DNA from: Sphaerolaimus hirsutus
Taxonomy: Eukaryota; Nematoda; Chromadorea; Monhysterida; Sphaerolaimidae
NCBI GenBank assembly: GCA_964036195.1
Contig: OZ038450.1
Location: 30,010,794 to 30,074,793, forward strand
DNA length: 64,000 nucleotides
Direction of reading: 5' to 3'
The notes beneath the pieces are model-generated. The model was not told where the DNA came from and did no database searches. It saw nothing but the letters and a program-made list of their open reading frames with translations. Of the stretch, positions 44,203-55,229 are shown piece after piece; the first letter of the stretch is position 1, and every line of letters starts with the position of its first letter. The position numbers were made by a program, and so were the translations under genes.

Positions 44203-44419
44203 CATATGCACCAGCAAATTGGAAGTAGTCTACAATATTCACAGGTTTGCAAATATGTTACCAATCCACAAATCAGAAAATTTCAGAAAATATTGTTCCC
44301 CAATCAAATAACATTAGGAAAACAGAAGTTAAACAATTTTGGACACATTTCCACAATGGTTTGTCATCATCAAAAAAATTCAGAAGGTTAAAACAGGATA
44401 CCTAGATGCAATCTACATA

Positions 44420-44955
44420 ACAGTGTCCCCAGCGGGCCAGGCCTATTTTGCACATAAGCCTGTTTTGCACATACGCCTGTTTTGCACATGGATGAAACCA
44501 TTTTCGCACAAAGGCCCGTTTCGCACATAACTGATGCTATGTGCACAATCAAATGCCCAACATTTTACAGGGTGGTCCACATATTTTTAAATTAATTTTT
44601 TCTGTGAGAAATTTAGTTTTTCCAGTGTTCAAATTATCAATTTCATTATTGTTAACTCATATAAGTTCATTGACTAAATGGACTAACTAAACTGTCAGTT
44701 TACTTAATTGACTGTTAGTAGTAAATGAAGGCTGTAGAATCACTTTGGTCATATTCTGTTTGCCGCATTCAGTGCTGTGTACACCCCCCCCCTTATCCCC
44801 TGCCCGTTCCACACATAGGCCTGTTTCGCACATACGCCTATTTCGCACATGGGCCCGTTTCGCACATAGCATCAGTTATGTGCAAAACGGGCCTTTGTGC
44901 GAAACGGGTTTCATCCATGTGCGAAACAGGCTTATGTGCCCTCGTCCCCAGCTCG
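44420..44955. mobile_element. GTTTCGCACATA inverted array
   Basis: Clusters of GCACATAAGCCTGTTTTGCA-type units at 44,440-44,545 recur in both orientations at 44,805-44,940. ACGGGCCTTTGTGCGAAACG is the inverse of units on the left. Likely a foldback transposon in gene C intron 1; ends not resolved. Confidence 0.5.
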
Positions 44956-45292
44956 TCCTGTTGCACACACTATAAAAATAAAATACATTTCCACTACAAT
45001 TTCCACCACTAAAATACAATACAAATACAATAAAATAAATACATAATTATTTCCTTGTTTTTATAGGGTGTGTGGCATGTGACATAATTTATCAGACATT
45101 TTAGTGAGCTTGACCCTTTACAAGGACTACTTTTGTCTGATAGAACACCTGGATGCAACATTTTGAATGGGGACAGCCCCTAAATTTTTATCAAATCAGC
45201 ATTGTGATTTGATGGCAAATTACCAAATTTGCTTTATCTCTGTAAAATGTGAAATTATGAATTCTGAAACAATGGCAGTTGTTTAATTTCAG
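44956..45292. other. Gene C intron 1, end
   Basis: AT-rich intronic DNA up to the exon 2 acceptor; nothing else seen. Confidence 0.4.
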
Positions 45293-45365
45293 CTGGCAGT
45301 GGGAGAAAGCTATCAATGATTGATTACACTGGTGGTATTTGTGATCAAAAATACTTCATAAGCGT
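45293..45365 (+). CDS. Gene C exon 2
   Basis: Acceptor TTAATTTCAG, donor AGCGT|GTGAGT. SGSGRKLSMIDYTGGICDQK then YFIS, phase 1 to phase 2, one codon shorter than gene A exon 2. Confidence 0.75.
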
Positions 45366-45529
45366 GTGAGTGCCTATTAAAAAAAACAAATCAATTTTGG
45401 TCAAGGAAAGTGCTCTAAATATCATCATGTCATGCTGTATAACTGATTTGTATCACCCTCATAATCTGTCATTCAATTTTTCAACATTGGGAATAGCATT
45501 GCAAAACATTATGCACAAATTATATGCAG

Positions 45530-45881
45530 GTATTACTGTTCTAAGAAGTGCACTGAAGCATGTCCAGGTGTCACTCCCAGACCCTGTAAAAAGCCCTGCA
45601 AAATGTCTAATGTCATGCAAAGTGTCAAAAGTCATGGAAAATGCCCTGCAAAATGGTAACGGAGTCGCCATTTTGCAGGGCATTTTTCATCACTTTTGAC
45701 ACTGCATCACATTTGACATTTTACAGGGCTTTTCACAAGGTCTGAGAGTGCCCCCAGTACTGCACAAGACAAAGAAAATGTCAGCTATAATATGTTTGGA
45801 ATTTGTGAAGCTGGATGGTATGGGAGACACCCCTGACCAAGTAAAATTCAAATGCAAATGCCAATATGAAATGTATCCTCA
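45530..45881 (+). CDS. Gene C exon 3, interrupted by an intron-like MITE
   Basis: Coding parts are 45,530-45,567 (YYCSKKCTEACP) and 45,758-45,881 (VLHKTKKMSAIICLEFVKLD and on to CKCQYEMYP), donor CCTCA|GTATGT. Together they are 162 nt, exactly as in gene A exon 3. The 190 nt between would shift the frame and stop it at a TAA in the MITE if retained. Removing GT(45,568)...AG(45,757) restores TGTCCAG|TACTG, the gene A sequence. Confidence 0.75.
45568..45754. mobile_element. CWG MITE acting as a candidate new intron
   Basis: Ends GTGTCACTCCCAGACCCTGT...GGTCTGAGAGTGCCCC between CAG (45,565-45,567) and CAG (45,755-45,757). Gene A has a single CAG at this site (15,063-15,065). The element begins with GT, and the duplicated CAG on its right supplies AG behind a CCCCC tract. 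Almost all of it folds back on itself, around GCCCTGCAAAATGG and its inverse. The donor GTGTCA is weak apart from the CCAG before it. Confidence 0.8.
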
Positions 45882-46125
45882 GTATGTTTGAAATGAACTG
45901 CTTTTTTATCCACAATTGATGTCCGTAAAATATGTCCAATAGTATACATGAAAGTGTAGAAACTGTGCAAAGGTGGACTGACTGAATGTCCAGAGATTTC
46001 TCTGCTAGTTTGAGACATTATGCACGTCAACAATGATTTTTGATCATGGATTAAGCTAAGTTTCAAACAGGGTGTGAAGTCAACCCGAATTCAATATGAT
46101 GCACGATATCATAAAAACTGCATAG

Positions 46126-46369
46126 CATATTTCCTCGAAATACCCCCCCCCCTCAAAATGGGCACTATTACTTTGTGGTCCGGGAAATGCATACCAGACG
46201 TTCAAAACACTTACTGGGTTATGTTAGAACATTGTTTATACCATCTACATCCTTATATAAGGCTGTAAAAACTTATAAATTGTGGTTATTGTTGCATGTT
46301 TCATGTTTTTCTCTCAAAATTTTCACTCTGAAAAAATAAACCCCCGGGGGGTAATTCAGGGAAATACGG
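46126..46369. mobile_element. CCGTATTT TA-element, short
   Basis: Left end decayed (GCATATTTCCTCGAAATACC), right end GTAATTCAGGGAAATACGG followed by TA. In gene C intron 3. Confidence 0.65.
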
Positions 46370-46699
46370 TAATTTCTATCGAAAACTGATTCCTCTTTTT
46401 ATGCAAAATTTGAAGCCAGTGAGTGTCATACTGCAAAATCTAGCCCAACATCGACATAAAATGATTGAAAATCTGTTTACACCAGTCTCCAGACTAAACC
46501 TACATTGGCTGTAAACCATTTTGAGTTTTTTATTGTGTTTAACAAAACATACATTTGGGATAAATGGCAATGGTACAAACACCTGTGTTCACCCTGACCA
46601 ATTTAAATGGTTAGATTGCATGATAAAGGAGTTTGGATGGATGCAGGTTTATCAAAGAATGTTTGTTTTGACGGTACTTCACTAAACCGTATTATACAG

Positions 46700-46767
46700 G
46701 GCTTGTGAACCACCTGCAACAACTTGGAATCTTGTTGAGCAGGAATATGAATATTCATGTGTTAAAG
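46700..46767 (+). CDS. Gene C exon 4
   Basis: Acceptor ATTATACAG, donor TTAAAG|GTAGGT. ACEPPATTWNLVEQEYEYSC then VK. Same length (68 nt) and phases as gene A exon 4. Confidence 0.8.
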
Positions 46768-47030
46768 GTAGGTGCCATCAACTGGACGAACAGTAAATAT
46801 GTCAATAGTGTATTTTACCATAGTTGAATTTGAATAAAAACTTCAAATGTTACTATGATGTTTTCTAGTTTCAATTTTATAATAGGGTTGATTACATCAT
46901 TGGGTCATGCCGAGTGATGTCAAATGCAACAAAACATAAACCAAACCACGTTGACACTTGTGTCATTCCATAGAAGGGCATCTGGGACTTTGGGCTCTTG
47001 CAAAGGATGACACCAGCACCAAAAGCCCAG

Positions 47031-47253
47031 GGGGTAGTCCCAAGCCCTGTAAAGTGTAAAGTAAAATGTCAAATGTAAAGTCAAATGTAGAGTAAAGTGT
47101 CAATCAAAACAAAAAATAAAATATTTTATTACTGAAATTTGCATGACAATTGACAGTTTACTTTGCATTTGACTTTACATTTGACACTTTACTTTGCATT
47201 TGACTTTACATTTGATACTTTACTTTACACTTTACAGGGCTTGAGATTGCCAC
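47031..47253. mobile_element. CWG MITE in gene C intron 4
   Basis: Ends GGGGTAGTCCCAAGCCCTGT...ACAGGGCTTGAGATTGCCAC between CAG (47,028) and CTG (47,254). TAAAGTGTAAAGT-type repeats as in the 21,586 copy. Confidence 0.75.
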
Positions 47254-47396
47254 CTGGCAAACAGTCCAACTGGCACTGCCTGATGTTATTAATGTTCCAA
47301 AAAAAGTTGAAAATTATATTTCACTGTCTCTGTGTAGATAGACCTTACCACTTTGTTTATTCTAGTAAGGAATTCATGATAATATTTTGTGTATAG

Positions 47397-48919
47397 GTAG
47401 ACATGGCCGCAGTAGAAGGGCACCACATTATCGTCGACATCATTGGCAACATCGTGGACGTCATCGGCAACGAGGGTACCAAAAACGACACCCACTACAT
47501 CATCTTACTCAAAAGCGCATACATCATCATAGACGTCTTCGTGGGCATCATGGGAGAATTATTGGTATAAATCATGGTAGAAATAATGGTATAAATCATG
47601 GTAGAATTATTGGTATAAATCATGGTAGAATTATTGGTATAAATCATGGTAGAAATAATGGTAGATATCATGGTAGAATTATTGGTATAAATCATGGTAG
47701 AATTATTGGTATAAATCATGGTAGAATTATTGGTATAAATCATGGTAGAATTATTGGTATAAATCATGGTAGAATTATTGGTATAAATCATGGTAATAAT
47801 AATGGTAGAAATCATGGTAAAAATCAACAAAAGCATCATCATACAACAACATCACCTACCACTGTACCTACAACATCATCCACAACAAAGCCCACAATGT
47901 CACCCACACCACTATCCACGACAACACCCACAACATCATCCACAACATCATCAACAACAACACCCACAACATCATCCACAACATCATCAACAACTACTCC
48001 TACAACATCATCAATAACAACACCCACAATATCATCCACAACATCATTGACAACTACTCCTATAACATCATCCACTACATTTTCAACAACTACTCCTACA
48101 ACATCATCAATAACAACACCAACAATATCATCCACAAAATCATCAACAACTACTCCTACAACATCATCCACTACATCATCAACAACTACTCCTACAACAT
48201 CATCAATAACAACACCAAAAATATCATCGACAACATCATCAACAACTACTCCTACAACATCATCCACTACATCATCAACAACAACACCCACAACATCATC
48301 CACTACATCATCAACAACAACACCCACAACATCATCCACAACATCATCAACAACAACACCCACAACATCATCAACAACATCATCAACAACAACACCCACA
48401 ACATCATCCAGGATATCATCCACAACAAAACCCACAACATTGCCCACAACATCATCAACAACAACACCCACAACATCATCAATAACAACACCAAAAATAT
48501 CATCGACAACATCATCAACAACTACTCCTACAACATCATCCACTACATCATCAACAACAACACCCACAACATCATCCACTACATCATCAACAACAACACC
48601 CACAACATCATCCAGGATATCATCCACAACAAAACCCAAAACATTGCCCACACCATCATCAACAACAACACCCACAACATTGCCCACAACATCATCAACA
48701 ACAACACCACCAACATCATCCACAACATCATCCACAACATCATCAACAACAACACCCACAACATCATCCACAACATCATCAACAACAACACCATCGACAT
48801 CATCCACAACATCATCCACTACATCATCAACGCCATCATCTACTACAACATATATTACATCTTTACCACTCTCCACTACCACTGCTCCCTGGGAGGTTCT
48901 TGAAGACTTTGGAGTTGCG
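47397..48919 (+). CDS. Gene C exon 5: basic repeat plus mucin-like domain
   Basis: Acceptor GTGTATAG, donor GTTGCG|GTAAGT, 1,523 nt, phase 1 to 0. It opens with a His/Arg/Gly-rich segment (GRHGRSRRAPHYRRHHWQHR). Next are about ten octapeptides RIIGINHG (47,555-47,800) encoded by a 24-bp repeat. About 300 residues of TTTPTTSSTTSS-like repeats follow, then TTTAPWEVLEDFGVA. The Thr/Ser/Pro part is typical of heavily O-glycosylated mucin domains. The basic part is unlike gene A, so the centre of the protein has been replaced while both ends are conserved. A 347-codon minus-strand frame is a shadow of the repeat. Confidence 0.8.
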
Positions 48920-49350
48920 GTAAGTTTTTTGTTAAAGCCGAGTTAGCACAGGAAAAAGCAGTTCTGCAACGGTTGTCTGTTAGCTGTCATGGCAAAAAAG
49001 CAAAAATAGTGATTCCTCACCCCTGTGGAGCAGGGGTGAGGCGTCAATAGTAGGACCTCACCAGGGCTCAAATTGGACCATTTCTGAGCCAAAAATAGAT
49101 TTATCAAGACTTAGTCTGGTCTCTCAACTGGGGCATTCAAGAAACATTGAGTGTGAAATGTGTTTGCCATTTCTGGAGAGCATTATGTTTGCATGGTGCA
49201 CATACTTTCCAGCTCAGTGGACAACTCTAACTTGCTGCTGATGGTGAACAAGACAATAACAGCTTGTTGTTGAGACTTGTCGGAGAACTGTATTTTCCTA
49301 TGTAGCAAAATATCCTGACACTTGTGTTCATTCTGTTCTTTTATACTCAG
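48920..49350. other. Gene C intron 5
   Basis: Contains GTTGTTGAGACTTGT and CCTGACACTTGTGTTCA segments that resemble the corresponding intron of gene A (20,750-20,815). The TA-element of gene A is absent. No other feature. Confidence 0.5.
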
Positions 49351-49485
49351 AATGTGAATGCAACAATTGGTACTGTCCTTAAAAATATAAAAACATTTGC
49401 TGAGTGCCACAAGGCATGTACAGCTGAACCTACATGCAAAGCATATTCACATGGACAAAAAACATCTCAAGATGGAGAGAGCACA
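49351..49485 (+). CDS. Gene C exon 6: PAN/apple-like, first half
   Basis: Acceptor TTATACTCAG, donor AGCACA|GTAAGT, 45 codons. NIKTFAECHKACTAEPTCKA then YSHGQKTSQDGEST. Keeps all Cys of the gene A exon and has four extra residues after the fourth conserved segment. Confidence 0.8.
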
Positions 49486-50088
49486 GTAAGTTAAATTGTA
49501 TATTTTTACCTCATAAGTGGTACACTCAGTTGATAACATGGTTAACATTCACAGTTTTTTATGATTCACATTAGAAATGTGCCAACAGATGTTTATGTAG
49601 ATTTACAAAAATAAATTTACACACCTCATTTTTTTCCTGGTGCATAAAAGTCCGGAAAATGCACCTGAAGCTATTCTTAGCTTAAGAATGCCCTCAAAAA
49701 TGCTCAGGTTAGATAGAGGGAGTGATCATCAACACAAAATGCCAGAAAACATCATCCTATTTTACTCTCAGGCCATGTTTTTTATGAAAACTCTTCACAA
49801 TTCATTTCCATCACCTGGTAGCCTTTGCTAGAGGAATGGGGCACTATAATGGCCCACAAACAGCTTTATCATCAACATTTGTTTCTTGGAATGAGAAATA
49901 CTTGTACATAAATGATGTTAGAGATCTATACATAGTGATAATATAGGGATTTGAATGATAAATAAACACCCACACAAAACAGTACTCACAAGGTACTGGC
50001 ACTACAACATGAAAACTGCCATACAAATCATGTAAAATCACACACAGCTGAAGTTAGATTGGTGCATAACCTGAAGTATTCTTAAGGG
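49486..50088. other. Gene C intron 6, first part
   Basis: Intronic. The segment 49,620-49,830 (AATGCACCTGAAGC, AATGCCCTCAAAAATGCTCA) is partly inverted at 51,660-51,790, suggesting a larger inverted-repeat element around the hAT insertion. No exon seen. Confidence 0.45.
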
Positions 50089-50096
50089 CACATGAC

Positions 50097-51303
50097 TAGT
50101 GATGGAAAAAGCGCCAGGACTTTGGCGCCAAGCGCCAATAGCGCCATGGCGCTTTTCCGAACCCCGGCGCCGAGCGCCAATGGCGCCAGAGCAAAATGGC
50201 GCCAGAGGATGTTGGCGCCAAGCGCCAATAGCGCCAGCGCCAAAATAAATTTTGCTTCTCATATATGCAGCCATGCTAATGCACTGCTATTAATTTGTTT
50301 TTGGTGCAATATATAAGTCAACTCCAGTCACTTTTGTTATTTTTGTCTTGATATTTTAGCTGGGTGTTTGGGCTAACTATAGCAAACCATCTGTAAAAAG
50401 TGCTAAGATTTTCACGTGTTTTTTAAAATTACATTTGGAATTAAGTAGTTTTCCCCTAAAATAATTTTCAAATGAAGTTTACAATTTTTTGGAATACTTT
50501 CGATTTTTCTACTAGGATATTGCAGTTTCAAGTTTTGCTAGTCACTTTTGAACACAGGATTTTGAGGTTTAAAATTTTGGATTGCCATTGTTGGAATGGC
50601 TTCAGAAAGTGATTCCACACCCTGTAAAATCAAGTGTCAGATGTCAAGAAGTAAATGTGATGTAAAATGTCAATAAAAAAACAACAACTTATTTTGATTG
50701 AACTTTGACATTTCTCACATAACACTTAACAAAGTTGTATTTATGAAATTTTGGATGATGTTTATTACTTAACTTTACACTTTACAGGGTCCTTTGACCC
50801 TGCTTGAACAAAACTGCAAGGAACGAGCTCAGTATAGTGATTGAGCTAAAACCTATGTGAAAAGTGTTACCAGTCCGATGAATAGTCACATAAAGCCTTA
50901 CATAATTCAGATTAGATGGGACAAGTGTTGAATACCCATGCAATCACAGGGACATTGTTAACAAAGTAATCAAGAACAGGGTATGTTGATCTTGGAATAC
51001 ACTGACAGTAGCACATATACATTATGTAAATTAAATTTTACAGGTCTTTCTGCATAAAATAATAATGAATTTTTAGTACTTCTTGGCGCTTTTTTGGCGC
51101 TTTTTAAAACACTAGCGCCAAGCGCCAATGGCGCCACGACGTCATAGCGCCAAGCGCCAAAAGCGCCATGGCGCTTTTCCAAACCCCAGCGCCAAGCGCC
51201 AATGGCGCCACAGCAAAAAGGCGCCAAGCGCCAAAAGCGCCATGGCGCTTTTTGCTTTGGCGCTAGCGCCAGGCGCCAGCGCCATGGCGCTTTTCCATCA
51301 CTA
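50097..51303. mobile_element. GCGCCA hAT-type element, TSD CACATGAC
   Basis: Ends TAGTGATGGAAAAAGCGCCA and TGGCGCTTTTCCATCACTA with duplications CACATGAC (50,089-50,096; 51,304-51,311). Palindromic GCGCCA arrays occupy the first 150 and last 220 bp. A degenerate CWG MITE (CACACCCTGTAAAATCAAG...TTTACAGGGTC, about 50,618-50,795) sits between them. No transposase. Confidence 0.85.
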
Positions 51304-51311
51304 CACATGAC

Positions 51312-52015
51312 CATATCACTTGCAAAGTACATATGGGTCTGGTTTAATCATGTACTCAGGCCAAATGAAAATGTAAAGATTTTCTACATTTTCAGGAACA
51401 AAATGTAGTGAATCTGATCATGAACATTTTTGGCCTAAGAACAATCTTTTCCAGATCATCAAGGTTCACTGTAGATAGTGCAGCTAGGTACTCTCAAGTG
51501 TGTTCTGTATGATAGAGAGTTCAAAACAGCAATGTGCAGTTTGAAGATGTACTCCAGCTTTCGTATTGTTGCTTCATACTATGGGAAACACAGACTGAGC
51601 AGTGTCACATTCATATTGATAATATCATTTAATATGGAATATATATGACAATGTTTTCTGACAATTTTGTGTTGTTGATCACTCCCTCTATCTAACCATG
51701 AGCATTTTGAGCGCATTCTTAAGCTTAGAAAAGCTTTATGCACCAGGAACAAAATGGGGTGTGTAAATTCATTTTGCTCTAGAAGGGCTTATGAGTAAGA
51801 TAGAAAAATAATTTTTTGCATGCACTTTATGAACACTTGCATGCATCAAACGAATGACTGTTTACTTAGCATCCATGCTTCTCTGCATTGGAGCATCACC
51901 AGAAAAATGCATGAGACCCAATTCCGGACTTTTTTGAATGGTAGTGCATTTGAACACTTTTTAGCTGATACAACTAAAATAAAAATGTTAGATCACATGC
52001 TGCACTTCAATTCAG
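51312..52015. other. Gene C intron 6, end
   Basis: Intronic. It carries the inverted partner of 49,620-49,830 near 51,660-51,790. No exon seen. Confidence 0.4.
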
Positions 52016-52147
52016 GTGTGTGTTCTGATGGCCCAAACAAGATTTGATAAACCAGAACTCATGACGGATTTTGGTAAACCAGCGATCAAGATGATGTTCA
52101 AACTTCTGTCAGGAATAATGGTTATAGATTTTCATTTTCACAAATGG
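52016..52147 (+). CDS. Gene C exon 7: PAN-like, second half
   Basis: Acceptor AATTCAG, donor AAATGG|GTAATT, 44 codons in phase 0. VCVLMAQTRFDKPELMTDFG, KPAIKMMFKLLSGIM, then VIDFHFHKW beyond the point where gene A splices. The longer end follows from loss of the GTAATT donor at the gene A position (here GTTATA). Confidence 0.7.
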
Positions 52148-52620
52148 GTAATTGCATGAGCTAGATAGGTCTTGGGGGTTGCTCTGGGTTAAACAAAAAT
52201 GGGTTGTACATTTTTTATAAATTGTGATGAATTTAATCTGTTTGAAGTTATCCCATAAGATGTCAAGCGGCAATGCCAAGTTTGCTTGGCTGGCTGCTTT
52301 TACCCATCTTCAATGGTATTCATTATTCAAAGCTCCACCTAACTCAAATGAATTTACAAAATGCAGGTGTATTTCAAATAAGCATTGGTAATTTGCCTCT
52401 GAATTTTCAATATTCATGAATTTCACAAATACCAATGGGCACTTTCATTGATATCAAGTATAAATGAAAAAAACATTATGTGTTGGGGATCATACCTGTA
52501 AAAGCCTAGTTATTTCTTCATGCCGGTTTTTATTCAATTACATGAGGGGTGTTATTGCTATATCTGCTACCATAACTGCATAGTTTCATCTTTTGTTTTC
52601 ATTCAAAGACACATCAATTA
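52148..52620. other. Gene C intron 7
   Basis: Intronic; similar in places to 22,030-22,170. No exon seen. Confidence 0.4.
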
Positions 52621-52935
52621 CCGTATTTGCTTGAATAGTTCCCATCTTGAATAATCCCCCCCCTGTAAGACAAGTGAGGAAATAATAATTCCCCCCTGGA
52701 ATATTCCCCCCTTTAAGCTATTTGATCAGTTAGTTGTGCCAGATTTTAACAAAAATGGCATGTTTTTGTGTTAAAAATGCATAATTCATCAAATGACTTG
52801 ATAGAAAGATACTCAAAAATTTTGATGAAAGAATAATCCCCCCCCCCTCGAATAATTCCCCCCCTGAATAGTTCCCCCCTCAAAAACGTCTGGCGAAATA
52901 ATAATCCCCCAGGGGGATTATTCAGGCAAAAACGG
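52621..52935. mobile_element. TA-element, TTGCTTGAATA subfamily
   Basis: Ends CCGTATTTGCTTGAATAGTT...ATTATTCAGGCAAAAACGG between TA dinucleotides, with AATAATCCCCCC blocks instead of GAAATACCCCC. It ends 13 bp before the last exon of gene C. Confidence 0.75.
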
Positions 52936-52948
52936 TATTTGGTTCCAG

Positions 52949-53014
52949 GCGCCTCCGCATCTGAAGTATGGTGGGCTGTGCAATGGGCCACCAGAGAAAT
53001 GTGGAGTCAAGTGA
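52949..53014 (+). CDS. Gene C last exon: CNGPPEKCGVK
   Basis: Acceptor TTGGTTCCAG; APPHLKYGGLCNGPPEKCGV then K and TGA, 66 nt like genes A and A'. Phase 0 agrees with exon 7. Confidence 0.7.
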   Translation, partial: APPHLKYGGLCNGPPEKCGVK

Positions 53015-53085
53015 ATATTGTGACTATGATAAAAATGTAATGTTGTTTTATTGGTTCAAAACTTTTTAGAATGAAAAACCATATT

Positions 53086-54460
53086 TCCATGAATTACACC
53101 CCTCGTTTATTTTTTTCAGAGTGGGAATTTTGAGGGGGGGGGGTTAAACGAGAGGGGGTGTATTTCGAGGGGAGTTAATTATTTTGCCAAATTATTGGTT
53201 CCTAAATCCCAGTACGAAATTGTCGCTTGTAATGTACACAGACGTCGAAGAATGCTAGGTTTTTATACGCTATAAACTCTGTTCTAACAGAACACAGTGA
53301 TTGTTGTTAACGTGTGTTCTGCGTTTCCCGGATCACAAATCGCATTACGTTCTTTTTACAGAAAATTGGGGGGGGGGTATTCGGTGGGGGGGGGGGGTTA
53401 TAAATTGTCCAGTTTGAGGGGGGGTGGGGGTATTTCGAGGAAATACAGTAAGTGCACTCATTTATGTTATTGCGGATTGTTTCAATGCTTCCATCAGTTG
53501 TGTCGTGTGTGTGCTACATAATGATTCGACTCGGACCGTTAACAGGAAGGACCTCATGGAAGCGGCAAAAGTTGCAATGCAAATGAAAAATTCAAATGTT
53601 TGAAATTGTGGTTCGAGATAGATAAAAAAATCACTAGATAGATAGATTTTTTTGTAAATCACTCATCTGCAGAGACAGGTAGCTGAAAAATTTTCTGGGA
53701 ATCCAATACTACCGTATTTGCTTGAATAATCCCCCGGGGGATTATTATTTCGCCAGACTTTTTTGAGGGGGGAACTATTTGAGGGGGGGGAATTATTCTT
53801 TTGTCAAAATGTTCAAGCATCTTTCTATCAAGTCATTTCACGAAATGTGCATTTTTAACAGAAAAACGTTCCATTTTTGTTAAAATTTGGCACAACTGAT
53901 TGACGAAATATGTTTAAGGGGGGATTATTCGAGGGGGAATTATTATTTCCTCACTCGTCTTACAGGGGGGGATTATTCGAGGGGGGAATTATTCAAGGGG
54001 GGAACTATTCAAGCAAATACGGTATTTATCTATATTTTGTGGTCCAAATAAGAGAAAGTGTATTATACCTGCTAGCTAATGAAAACGCCTTTCTATTGGA
54101 GACACATCCTTCTATTAGAAGATAGGTAAAGGAGTATACGGCTTTTTCATCTACAATCTGAACAAATAATAAACAAATACACATCTAACAAAAGTACCGT
54201 ATTTCCTCGAAATACCCCCCCCCCCCCCCTAGAAATACCCCCCTCAAAATGGGCACTATGTATTTGCGGTCCGGGAAATGCGTAACAGACGTTCAAAACA
54301 CTTAGTGTGTTACGTTAGAACATCGTTTATAACATCTACATCCTTATATAAGGCTGTAAAAACTTATAAATGGTGGTTATTGTTGCATTTTTCACGTTTT
54401 TCTCTCAAAATTTCCACTCTGAAAAAATAAACCCCCTGGGGGTATTTCGAGGAAATACGG
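53086..54460. mobile_element. Cluster of three TA-elements
   Basis: Copies at 53,086-53,448 (CCATATTTCC...GGAAATACAG), 53,712-54,022 (CCGTATTTGCTTGAATAATC...CAAGCAAATACGG) and 54,197-54,460 (CCGTATTTCC...GGAAATACGG), each next to TA. The middle one belongs to the TTGCTTGAATA subfamily. No coding sequence. Confidence 0.75.
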
Positions 54461-54664
54461 TAAAATGATAACAAATAGTTGTGTGGCAAATGTACCCCAC
54501 CAGAAATCTTGACTTTCTCATGAAGTTTCCATATTTTATGGAAAAATAACTATGGTTAACTATGTCAGAAAAAAAAGAGAAACAACGTAGTCAGCAAAGA
54601 AACAAAACAAAAGAATAATGTGAAAAAGATAAGGCATTTAAATAAGATGCAAAAAAAGCTGATA

Positions 54665-54900
54665 TACCCTAGTGGACTGACACTCTGCACGCACAGTTAT
54701 TTATGTCGTATGTTGGAAGCATGCCAATGACAATTTAAGCATCCGATTTTATGTGAATATGTTATTGTTGTGAATATATTTACATAACATTATAATGGCT
54801 TTGATTTTTTGCACTTTGAAAAAAAAACATGCATTGAATTGCGTTGGCATACTTCCAGCGTGAATTACGTGTGCAGGGTGTAAAGTCACTGGAGTATACA
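54665..54900. mobile_element. Inverted-repeat element, second copy
   Basis: TATGTTGGAAGCATGCCAA and GTTGGCATACTTCCAGCG arms; counterpart of 4,387-4,657. Confidence 0.45.
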
Positions 54901-55117
54901 GTTTGATATAAGCTCTAGCACCCTGCAACTGCTGCACATAAGCATACCATTTTCAAAAGTAAAAATATTGTTGTGTTCAGGAGAATTTTGTGCCCAATTT
55001 CCAAACAAAAAGCAATGCAAATTTCTGTAGAATACTTGTCCAACCTTAGTAGGTACTTTCGAAAACAGAATGGGCACAAAATACCCGTAGACCAAAATAC
55101 CTAGTACCTACTGAGAA

Positions 55118-55187
55118 ATGCAAAAGATGGACCGTGTGCTGTTAGCAGTTTGCAGCGTGCTCGCGATCAGTCTGCATCACGCTTGCG
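55118..55187 (+). CDS. Gene D exon 1: candidate signal peptide
   Basis: ATG opens MQKMDRVLLAVCSVLAISLH then HAC, followed by G|GTGAGT. The hydrophobic core, Cys after the cleavage region, phase-1 end and GTGAGT donor match exon 1 of genes A and C, although the residues differ. It lies about 2.1 kb after gene C. No following family exon is found before 64,000, so it is only a candidate. Confidence 0.4.
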
Positions 55188-55229
55188 GTGAGTTTTGAGT
55201 AAATTGAGCGGACTGCAAATTGCAATCTA

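Noticed and set aside
47839..48882. 347-codon minus-strand open frame (VVDDVV repeats)
   Set aside because: It is the reverse complement of the ACAACATCATC repeat in the mucin exon. The plus-strand frame has matching splice sites, phases and conserved ends.
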